A stretch of DNA of 64,000 nt. Origin: Symbiopectobacterium purcellii. Its GTDB lineage: Bacteria > Pseudomonadota > Gammaproteobacteria > Enterobacterales > Enterobacteriaceae. The stretch covers positions 620,001 to 684,000 of the forward strand of contig NZ_CP081864.1 of the NCBI RefSeq assembly GCF_019797845.1, written 5' to 3'. Below, in pieces: positions 1 through 6,749 of this stretch. The position numbers were made by a program, and so were the translations under genes. Every line of letters starts with the position of its first letter. Position 1 is the first letter of the stretch. The notes under the pieces are model-generated. The model saw only the letters and a list, made by a program, of their open reading frames with translations, was not told the DNA's origin and did not search any database.

Positions 1-472
1 TACCTTGCCGTTGGATCTTCCTGTTGGCTCTCCCGTTCCCTATGCCTTATCAACCCCGCCCGCTGGTTGGCTCCAGTGCAACGGCCAGACATTCAACAAA
101 ACCACCTATCCGCAATTGGCGCTTGCCTATCCGTCTGGAGTGTTACCTGACCTGCGCGGCGAATTTATTCGTGGCTGGGATGATGGGCGCGATGTTGATC
201 CTGGGCGTTCACTGCTCTCAGCGCAGAATGATGCGATGCAACCGATAACAGCAAAATGGGTGATAGACGATATGGCGGCTGGCGGTGACATCAATTATCC
301 CCCCTCCGGGGCCTTATACATCGACAGCAGCGAGAGGGTTAATTACGACGCGGTATCAACACGTGCGAGAAGTGGCGCACGCGGGGTGTTTGATTCCTCG
401 CTACAAACACGAACCGCTAACGAAACCCGCCCGCGCAATATCGCCTTTAACTACATTGTGAGAGCAGCATGA
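1..472 (+). CDS. Phage tail fibre protein, C-terminal part (5' end outside window)
   Basis: The frame is open from the first base, so the gene begins upstream of the window. The visible 156 residues hold a phage tail-collar domain (PVGSPVPYAL, PPAGWLQCNGQ, LPDLRGEFIRGWDDGRDVDPGR) ending in the usual ETRPRNIAFNYIVRA tail. Such proteins form the receptor-binding tip of a phage or phage-derived tail. Bases 1-260 are essentially identical to 12292-12551 in a second copy; the two then differ over about 120 bases before matching again. The stop overlaps the next start, as is usual for a fibre and its chaperone. The family is clear; the receptor is unknown. Confidence 0.9.
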   Translation, partial: TLPLDLPVGSPVPYALSTPPAGWLQCNGQTFNKTTYPQLALAYPSGVLPDLRGEFIRGWDDGRDVDPGRSLLSAQNDAMQPITAKWVIDDMAAGGDINYPPSGALYIDSSERVNYDAVSTRARSGARGVFDSSLQTRTANETRPRNIAFNYIVRAA

Positions 473-1101
473 TGAGCAACTATTCCACTGATATTGAGAC
501 TGCCGAATTAGGCGAAAACGGCCTCAGCAAAAAGGCTGGCTGGATCACGGTCTATCATGTGCATCCGGACACACGGGAATACTTGAGTGCCAGTGATGAA
601 TATCTGATGGCGGACGTAGGTTTACCTGCGCACAGTTACCCCGATAAACCGGTGTTGCCGCCGGCGGGTCAGGCATTACGGCGCAGCCTTGACGGGTTGT
701 CTTGGGAGCATGTACCCGATTATCGGGGTAAAACCGTTTACAACACCGGGACACGTGAAGCCTCGACTGTCGCGGCGATGGGTGAGCTACCCGAAGCGGT
801 AATGCTACTGGCTCCGGCAACGGAATTTGATACCTGGAACGGCAAGAAATGGGTAACAGACAAAGCCGCCCAACACACAGCAGAAGTCCAAGCGGCGCAG
901 CAGGCGGCAAAGCAGGAATTAGCTTCACGGCTGACCGTTGCGAGTGCGCGTATTCAGCCGCTACAGGATGCAGCAGACCTCGATATGGCCACGGAAGTAG
1001 AGAGGGCGCAGCTTGTCGCGTGGAAAAAATATCGCGTGCTGCTTAACCGTGTAGATATCAGCAAAGCGCCGGATATCGACTGGCCGGTAGTGTCGGAGTG
1101 A
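469..1101 (+). CDS. Tail fibre assembly protein (Tfa/caudo_TAP family)
   Basis: A 210-residue protein of the caudovirus tail fibre assembly family, which acts as chaperone for the fibre encoded just upstream. Its start overlaps the fibre stop. The first 30 residues are nearly identical to the protein at 12763-13410. The centre has diverged and the C-terminus again carries the shared ending (VDISKAPDIDWPV). An ATG one or two codons further in may be the true start. The Tfa pairs with its own fibre type, which fits the parallel divergence of fibre and chaperone between the two cassettes. Confidence 0.88.
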   Translation: MMSNYSTDIETAELGENGLSKKAGWITVYHVHPDTREYLSASDEYLMADVGLPAHSYPDKPVLPPAGQALRRSLDGLSWEHVPDYRGKTVYNTGTREASTVAAMGELPEAVMLLAPATEFDTWNGKKWVTDKAAQHTAEVQAAQQAAKQELASRLTVASARIQPLQDAADLDMATEVERAQLVAWKKYRVLLNRVDISKAPDIDWPVVSE

Positions 1102-1302
1102 TGGCCGATGAGCTGGAAAAGCTCCTGCCTGAGGCGGTGAGCAATTGGGGTGATTACCACGCACCTGATGGCACGGTCATCAAAGAGGTGAACGTCGTCA
1201 GCTACGGCAGCATATCGCGTTACTGATTGAAGCGATACAAGACCTGTCCGCGAAAGTGAACGAGCAGCAGGTGTACATAGATGGGCTTAACGCGTTGATG
1301 CC
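1101..1302 (+). pseudogene. Remnant of an S74-type intramolecular chaperone (tail spike C-terminus)
   Basis: An ATG overlapping the tfa stop opens a 41-residue frame (MADELEKLLPEAVSNWG, then VIKEVNVVSYGS) ending at 1226. The next frame continues from about 1211 with HIALLIEAIQDLSAKV, an amphipathic helix typical of the end of endosialidase-type peptidase S74 chaperone domains. The combination looks like one domain broken by a frameshift near 1210. Family assignment rests on the ELEKLLPEAV and LLIEAIQDL patterns only, so it is moderate. It is probably the worn end of another tail spike gene. Confidence 0.5.
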
Positions 1303-1337
1303 TTTATATAAATTTGTTTGTTTTCAGGAGATACAGT

Positions 1338-2624
1338 ATGGATTCTTTTAGTGAAGTAAAAAAAGTAAGTGTTTTCAATGTATTAATTTATCAAGAAATT
1401 AATATATTAAAACAAGAGTGTTGTTTTTTACTTGAAAAAGCAAAGATTTATTCTAATGGGTTACATCAAGCATGCATTATGATAAAAATTGCCCTTAATG
1501 ATGAGGAAGGTAATGTATTGAATGTATCTGAAAAACAACTTATTAACTATTTAAGTTTTTATTGCGAAAACGAAAATGAATTATCACCTTATGTAATTAT
1601 TGATAGAAACCAATATGAATATGTAACTCCAATTACTGATCTTCATGGCAGAAAATTATATCAACATGAAAAAAATGTTACAGAGATAAAATATTTCGTT
1701 AGAGCTATCAAAGCAGGTGAGTATAAAATATGTGTAAAATTTTCACCACCGGGATTTCAATCATCAGATTGCCCAGAGAAAAAAATTCACATCAAGGCAA
1801 TAGAGCAAGAGTCAATATATGACGAACAAGTTTATGTGACATATACTAATAAAAAACTCGAACATGAATTAGGATGGACAAGTTTCAGCAAGTACTTGGG
1901 AAGGTCAAGTGAACATTATTCAGGAAAGGTGCAAAAAAATATATATACTATGTTTCCAAGAAACACACATGCAGACAACACTAATATATTATCTTCACAT
2001 AAATTATCTTTTTATTTTAAAAAACACCCTAGTATTATTGAAACCGAAGAGGCGTATGACACCTGTGTAATTAACAATACTATGTTAAATATGGATAGGT
2101 TATGTGATTTTACAAGAGAAGACAAACAGTGTTTTAATCTTTTTGGTGCGAGCAATGTTCCTGTTTGGTTTTCTGCTTTTACAAAATATGGTAGCTTCTA
2201 TTTGAATTTTTGGTATTCTGCAGATGAAAATAGGGAAATTATTATAAATGACAGCATTATATTGGATGGGAATGGTTACACATATAAGTGCTATCCCTAC
2301 TTTAAGGACAAAATAGAAAAACAAGAGGATAACGGTACATTAACAGTGGTTAATTATCAGATTGAATTCCCAATAAACGATGAGGATACTAAACCCCACC
2401 GTTGGATTGGTGATGCTCCAGAAAGAAAAGCCCCTTACTTTGCAGTAGCATCTTTTATAGATTCATATGGCAATCCAGGTGAATATGAAATTAAATTAAA
2501 AGATGAAGTTGAGTATTTTAAAAAGGTTAATTTCATTTCTAAAGTGAATTTTTCTAAAGTAGCTTTATTGAATAATAAAACATTATGTTGCGCGAATTTA
2601 GATAATAAGTGCAACGCTCGGTAA
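1338..2624 (+). CDS. Unrecognised 428-residue protein, phage cargo
   Basis: I do not recognise this protein. The chosen ATG at 1338 has a good ribosome binding site (AGGAGA, 1326-1331); the longer frame from 1314 lacks one. The gene is far more AT-rich than its neighbours and rich in Lys, Asn, Ile and Tyr, a sign of recent transfer. There is no signal peptide or membrane segment. Many short beta-like segments and aromatic residues suggest a globular, mostly beta fold. It sits downstream of a tail fibre cassette, the classic place for lysogenic conversion genes. A secreted toxin, a surface factor or a phage-defence protein are all possible. Confidence 0.6.
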   Translation: MDSFSEVKKVSVFNVLIYQEINILKQECCFLLEKAKIYSNGLHQACIMIKIALNDEEGNVLNVSEKQLINYLSFYCENENELSPYVIIDRNQYEYVTPITDLHGRKLYQHEKNVTEIKYFVRAIKAGEYKICVKFSPPGFQSSDCPEKKIHIKAIEQESIYDEQVYVTYTNKKLEHELGWTSFSKYLGRSSEHYSGKVQKNIYTMFPRNTHADNTNILSSHKLSFYFKKHPSIIETEEAYDTCVINNTMLNMDRLCDFTREDKQCFNLFGASNVPVWFSAFTKYGSFYLNFWYSADENREIIINDSIILDGNGYTYKCYPYFKDKIEKQEDNGTLTVVNYQIEFPINDEDTKPHRWIGDAPERKAPYFAVASFIDSYGNPGEYEIKLKDEVEYFKKVNFISKVNFSKVALLNNKTLCCANLDNKCNAR

Positions 2625-2641
2625 TAGTTGTAGAGAGTGTA

Positions 2642-2790
2642 GGCTTTATTGAATAAATCGAAATTTCAGGAGATTGGCGAATCTGAACGCTACAGTCGTT
2701 TCAACATCAGGTCCCCATGGCAAAGCAAAAGTCTCAAATCACCAACGGGTCCCCGTATACAAAAATGCGCTCAGGCAGCGGGGGGGGGAC
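2642..2790 (+). mobile_element. IS903-type (IS5 family) element remnant, left end
   Basis: Begins with GGCTTTATTGAATAAATC, one base different from the IS903 terminal repeat. After the usual spacing comes the transposase start at 2717, reading MAKQKSQITNGSPYT and corresponding to the conserved MAKQKFKITNWSTYN start of IS903 transposases. The frame degenerates after about 20 codons and the element ends near a run of nine G (2780-2788). The rest of the element is missing. It lies between the orphan cargo gene and the left direct repeat. Confidence 0.75.
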
Positions 2791-2819
2791 TGTGCCGTGT
2801 TATGGCGTAAAAATGCGGT

Positions 2820-2999
2820 GTGAATGTGATTTGTCACGCCTAAGGAAGGGAGTCGGCAAGTCGAAATGGACGGTAAGTTATTGATAAAAATGTCGTGTAT
2901 TGTCGTGCTTTGTTGTGTTTTGTTGCCTGTTTTTTGAGCGATAAAGTCATTCAATATATTGATAATAATGGTTTTTATTTATTTTAACTCTGCTAAGCA
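2820..2999 (+). repeat. Left 180-bp direct repeat, likely attachment site region
   Basis: Matches 14419-14598 with only a few differences, clustered in the first 60 bases; the last 60 bases (ATAAAGTCATTC to GCTAAGCA) are identical. Identity stops abruptly after GCTAAGCA. The site lies 84 bases beyond the 3' end of the integrase gene, where lambda-like phages keep attP. Four 10-bp units starting TGTCGTG or TGTTG run from 2891 to 2930. I read this copy and its partner as the attachment sites of one integrated element. Confidence 0.7.
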
Positions 3000-3082
3000 T
3001 GCCATAGCGCCATAAAAATACCGAGATTATTATTCAATATGTTATAGCGTATCGGTCGAAATTACTCGAAATTCGATCGAAA

Positions 3083-4150
3083 TTACTCAATCTCAGTCCA
3101 CTCAGCGCCCCTGACATTTCGGTATTTATCCGTCATCTCTGATGACTTATGTCCGAGCAATTTTTGCGCATAATCCCTCCCTTTCTCATCAGTGTAGAGT
3201 CGTGCCGCCAGGCTTCTGATTTCATGAAATGAGGGAGGTTTGCGTTCCCATGTTAATCCTGATATACGGCGCGCCTTCAAAAAAGCGGCAGATATCGTTT
3301 TTGCGGCAAATTGCTTGTATTTGGTGTTTGCGACAATATGCGCTATTCCGTTGTTTAATTTCCTGAACTGGTTCAGTACATCAGCAAGGCATAAATTGAG
3401 GCAGTCGATGCGGGTTGTCTGGGAAAACGCCAGCATCATGCCTGTTTTTGCTTGCTTGATGTAAAGCCGTCCGTCTTTTAAATCCTCCCAGCATAGCGCC
3501 TGTATATCGCCGAGGCGTTGACCTGTCACCAAAGCAAGGTCAAGGCAGGGCCCGACCCAGGCGGGTAATCTATCCGCTGCCTTGCGGATGACTTTCCACG
3601 CATCCAGGGTTATGCGCCCCCGTTGAATATTTATACGTTGGTTTCGGGTGGCTTCGGCAGGATTGCTTTTGAGTAGCCCCTCAGCAATCGCTTCACGAAA
3701 CAGGTCACGTAACAACGCCCTGATGCAGTTCGCCATTGTCACTTTTCCTTCTTTTACCCACTGATGAAGGAACGAGGCAATGTCTTTGGTTTCTACCTGC
3801 TGAATAGCGAATTCACCTAAGTGGGCATTGACTGCTTTCAGGTATTTATTGTACTCGCTCATCGTTTTCGGCTTGAGTTTCCGTCCTTCGAGTATCCTCA
3901 GATAACGTTCAGTCCATTCGCTAACTGTAGTCACCTGTGTGTCGTTGATGCGGTCAACGAGCGGTGATGGTTTTGATGAGCCATAAATCGCCATATTAGC
4001 GGCGATGGCTTGCGTAATGGCCCCCTGTCGATGGCGGCCCAGGCCATACTCTTTTCCGGTGCGCGGGTCACGGTAGCAAAAATAGCCGCCATTGCGCGGT
4101 TGCAGGTTTGGCGGCAAATCGCGGTTCTTATGGCTTCTCCGGCGTGCCAT
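3083..4150 (-). CDS. int: Lambda-type tyrosine integrase
   Basis: A 355-residue protein collinear with lambda Int (356 residues). The N-terminal arm-binding domain reads MARRRSHKNRDLPPNL, against MGRRRSHERRDLPPNL in lambda. A core-binding domain follows and then the catalytic domain with Arg in TGQRLGDI, Lys in QAKTG, His-x-x-Arg in FHEIRSL, His in LLGHKS and the Tyr nucleophile in MTDKYRNVRG. All catalytic residues are present, so it should be active. Its start lies inside the excisionase gene, as in lambda. It would catalyse integration and excision through the flanking 180-bp repeats. Confidence 0.95.
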   Translation of the reverse strand: MARRRSHKNRDLPPNLQPRNGGYFCYRDPRTGKEYGLGRHRQGAITQAIAANMAIYGSSKPSPLVDRINDTQVTTVSEWTERYLRILEGRKLKPKTMSEYNKYLKAVNAHLGEFAIQQVETKDIASFLHQWVKEGKVTMANCIRALLRDLFREAIAEGLLKSNPAEATRNQRINIQRGRITLDAWKVIRKAADRLPAWVGPCLDLALVTGQRLGDIQALCWEDLKDGRLYIKQAKTGMMLAFSQTTRIDCLNLCLADVLNQFRKLNNGIAHIVANTKYKQFAAKTISAAFLKARRISGLTWERKPPSFHEIRSLAARLYTDEKGRDYAQKLLGHKSSEMTDKYRNVRGAEWTEIE

Positions 4151-4367
4151 GTCTTATCCTCGATAACAGGGTGGGGTGAAGGGCGCTGGATGGGCCAATG
4201 TTTTTGTTCTGGGTGAGCTTGCAGGCGTTTTCCTCAACCAGATATTCGCGCCCATCTCGTATCGGTGCGGGAAAAATCATTCCGCTCCTGACCAATCGCC
4301 TGACGGTTTCCATGCAGCGCGGACGGGTTTGCCGCCGGTTCCACTCGGATAAGGTGATGTATGCCAT
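4128..4367 (-). CDS. xis: Lambda-type excisionase
   Basis: A 79-residue protein with the winged-helix pattern of lambda Xis: ITLSEWNRRQTRPRCMETVRRLVRSG then IFPAPIRDGREYLVEENA, closely matching the lambda sequence. Xis bends attachment-site DNA and steers Int towards excision. It overlaps the start of int by 23 bases, the lambda arrangement. An intact int/xis pair suggests the element could still excise even though most of the phage is lost. Confidence 0.92.
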   Translation of the reverse strand: MAYITLSEWNRRQTRPRCMETVRRLVRSGMIFPAPIRDGREYLVEENACKLTQNKNIGPSSALHPTLLSRIRHGTPEKP

Positions 4368-4488
4368 TATTTACCTCTGCTAAAATCAAGCCGCTGCGCC
4401 ATTTGTCATGGTGGCAAGGGGGGATTTGTGAATCTCAGAAACGGTACCGTGAAGGTTGCAGGCAGGGTGTGCGGTGATGAAGGTGATT

Positions 4489-4785
4489 TCAGGCGGTAAC
4501 AGCCTTGATTAAGGTGCTGGTGCAGGTCGTGTCAGCGCCAATGATATAAGTCCCTAAATCACCATTTGATTTGTCCGCCCTTCTACAGCAGTAGACGCCA
4601 TTGAAAGTGGGGTCGGTATTGCGTCTGAGTTCCCTGCTGATGGTCGAGCGAGGCATATCAAGCTCTCTGGCGATGGTAGCTTGGTTGACACCTTCACCAC
4701 GTCGCTTTTCGATGTAGAACCGTTCTTTCTGAGTCAGATGTTTTCCCTGTATGCAACAGGCTCTCCAGTAAGGCCAGAACGCTCA
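4489..4785 (-). pseudogene. IS30-family transposase N-terminal fragment joined to a phage-like tail
   Basis: On the minus strand 4571-4745 encodes GKHLTQKERFYIEKRRGEG, then NQATIARELDMPRSTISREL and RRNTDPTFNG, the N-terminal helix-turn-helix of IS30-family transposases. There is no good start codon and no catalytic DDE domain. The same frame runs on into DLGTYIIGADTTCTSTLIKA and stops at 4489-4491. That tail does not look like IS30 and may be the end of a small gene that once lay upstream of xis. The piece is therefore a chimaeric remnant. Confidence 0.6.
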
Positions 4786-4960
4786 TTTTATCCGGGTCTG
4801 GCCAGTGTGCCACTTTGTTGCGTTTCGAGTGGGAATGGGGCAATAAATCCGATCATCAAAATAAATATTGGACATTTTTTCCGATAGTGCCGTTTTGCCT
4901 GGGCGGTTTATGCCGGGAATCCGTAGTGTGTGACTATCAAATAATTTATTTCGATAAGTC

Positions 4961-4989
4961 TTGACGATCTATGTGTGGTTGTGTATAAT
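4961..4989 (+). promoter_or_regulatory. Near-consensus sigma70 promoter facing the fimbrial operon
   Basis: TTGACG (4961-4966), a 17-base spacer and TATAAT (4984-4989), only one base from consensus. It points towards the fimbrial operon that starts at 5418, with no competing gene between. The transcript would have a leader of over 400 bases, interrupted by the MITE at 5088-5252. The function is inferred from sequence alone. Confidence 0.65.
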
Positions 4990-5087
4990 GCTCTCAAAGG
5001 GGTGTTTTGGGAAAGTTCGCACGACAGTATCATCGGCACGTTCATTGTGTGGGGGTATTATTTCTGATAGCCAATCAACGTATTGAA

Positions 5088-5252
5088 GGCTTTGTTGAAT
5101 AAACATATTTTATGCTGCACCCCCGGTGAAACGACAGATCATCGCAACGCAAAATCATGCAGTTAGATAAAACTGTACACCTGATGTGACAAGCATTTTC
5201 AACCAAAAATTGCATGGAAAAACAGCATGATTCACTATTATTCAACAAAGCC
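5088..5252. mobile_element. 165-bp MITE with IS903-type ends and 9-bp target duplication
   Basis: The ends are perfect 15-bp inverted repeats: GGCTTTGTTGAATAA at 5088-5102 and its complement at 5238-5252. These are IS903 (IS5 family) terminal sequences. Both sides carry the same 9 bases, CGTATTGAA (5079-5087 and 5253-5261), the target duplication length of IS903. The interior encodes no transposase, so this is a non-autonomous element that must have moved with an enzyme supplied elsewhere. It sits in the untranslated leader between the strong promoter and the fimbrial chaperone gene. Confidence 0.88.
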
Positions 5253-5417
5253 CGTATTGAATACATGATCGTCTTAATGCGCCGTAAATACGTATATATG
5301 CCGTCACCAACGGTCGGGGCGTGTGTTTTTCTCTCTCGGTTATGCTGGGCATGGAACTGTTTTAATCTGTTTGTTACCGGCTCAGATAAATGAATATTAA
5401 TTTTATTAAGGTTTGTC

Positions 5418-6152
5418 ATGCGGCTTCGTTCACTTATTTTCGGTGTGACTGCGTTTTTTTGTTTTTTTCTGGCTGCAGATGCTGTCGCGGCAATGTACGT
5501 CTACCCGATGGTAGCCTCTCTTGATGACAAAAGCACCAGGCAACTGACGCTTGTATCAAAAGATGATGATGTGCAATTTGTTAAAGTGACGCTGAAACGA
5601 ATAGAAAATCCCGGCACGCCGCAGGAGCGTGAAGTTGTCTCCGATATTGGCGGTGATACCGGCATTGCTGTGGTGCCCTCGAAAATTGCGCTGGCAGCCG
5701 GCAGTGAAAGGATTGTCCGAATTGTATCAATGTTACCACCAGAGAAAGAAACAACCTGGCGTATTTACTTTGAGTCTGTAGATAAAAACACCTTCTCTTC
5801 TGAGATTACCGGGAAATCATCAAATAAAGATATTTCCACCCGGGTGGGTGTCAATATAATCTGGGGTGTTTTATTGCATGTGCCGCCTCAGAATATAGTG
5901 GTCAGCATGAAATACCGTCCGGGCTCATCTGAAATCTTAAATGATGGTACGGTCAGATTGCAATTAAAGGAAATTGGCATCTGTGATAAGCAGGGGAACT
6001 GCAAATGGCAAAACAAAGTGAAAACAATTTATCCAGATATGCAGGTCATCCTTAAAGATTTTACGTTCAAACCAGGTGAGCAGTACAAGTTTAAATATAC
6101 AGATGTTACAACCGGCAATGTGAAGGAGATAACGCCTGAGGCATTGCCATAG
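5418..6152 (+). CDS. Class 5 fimbrial periplasmic chaperone (CfaA/CooB/CblB-like)
   Basis: A 244-residue protein with a signal peptide (about residues 1-25, cleaved near DAVAA) followed by an immunoglobulin-like chaperone domain. The pattern DVQFVKVTLKRIENPGTPQE, IVRI and WRIYFESVD is that of the alternative chaperone family of CFA/I and CS1 fimbriae, not of the FimC type. It would hold pilin subunits in the periplasm and deliver them to the usher. It is the first gene of the order chaperone, major pilin, usher, tip, the same order as cfaABCE. The start has a weak AAGG site 8 bases upstream. Confidence 0.88.
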   Translation: MRLRSLIFGVTAFFCFFLAADAVAAMYVYPMVASLDDKSTRQLTLVSKDDDVQFVKVTLKRIENPGTPQEREVVSDIGGDTGIAVVPSKIALAAGSERIVRIVSMLPPEKETTWRIYFESVDKNTFSSEITGKSSNKDISTRVGVNIIWGVLLHVPPQNIVVSMKYRPGSSEILNDGTVRLQLKEIGICDKQGNCKWQNKVKTIYPDMQVILKDFTFKPGEQYKFKYTDVTTGNVKEITPEALP

Positions 6153-6186
6153 TACTTTTTAAGAACAGTTGATTTAAGGGTAACTG

Positions 6187-6693
6187 ATGAAAAAAATTCT
6201 TTCATATTCACTGCTTTCTGCAGCCATTCTGACTTTCACATCCGCGCATGCTGTGACAAGAGACATCACCGTCACGGCATCGATTGATCCGACCGTGGAT
6301 ATCACGCTCTCTGACGGCACGGCTTTGCCGGACACCATTGCCATGTCGTATTTGCCGAGTCATGGGCTCAATTCCGTCTCAAGGAGTGTGAAGCTCTGGT
6401 CTAACTCAGCCACTGCTGACCTGACTATTGCCCTGGCAACAAGTTCACCATCACTGAGCGCACCGACGACGACCACCACCATCCCTCTTACGGTGACGCT
6501 GAACGGTATCGAGCTTAATACGGCGAGCTCGAAACTGGAGTTTGCCGAGTATTTCCCGAACGGGATTACTAACGGCTCAATCACAATCCCTCTGGTGATA
6601 TCCCAGACAACCAAGGGTGTTGTCAGTACTGCGGGTGACTACAGCGGAACCGTCTCCCTGGTTCTGGCGCAGGCAACAAGCCAAGGCTCCTGA
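6187..6693 (+). CDS. Class 5 fimbrial major pilin (CS1/CFA/I-type)
   Basis: A 168-residue secreted subunit. The signal peptide is clear (MKKILSYSLLSAAILTFTSA, cleavage at AHA). The mature protein begins VTRDITVTASIDPTVDI, the donor strand pattern at the N-terminus of CblA, CooA and CfaB pilins. The rest is rich in Thr and Ser and lacks cysteine, as in that family. It lies 34 bases after the chaperone gene and would polymerise into the fimbrial shaft. Confidence 0.88.
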   Translation: MKKILSYSLLSAAILTFTSAHAVTRDITVTASIDPTVDITLSDGTALPDTIAMSYLPSHGLNSVSRSVKLWSNSATADLTIALATSSPSLSAPTTTTTIPLTVTLNGIELNTASSKLEFAEYFPNGITNGSITIPLVISQTTKGVVSTAGDYSGTVSLVLAQATSQGS

Positions 6694-6749
6694 TTTATTA
6701 ATTCATACCTGGCGGCAACCCCGTCAGGTATCTTCTGTGCGGGTTTTAT

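Noticed and set aside
2891..2930. Ten-base repeats as plasmid iterons or a replication origin
   Set aside because: Only four units, no replication initiator gene nearby, and the position beside int fits an attachment site better.
5075..5419. 114-codon frame on the minus strand opposite the fimbrial leader
   Set aside because: It runs through the MITE. Without the MITE it would end after about 55 codons, and its start overlaps the fimbrial chaperone start. No family recognised.
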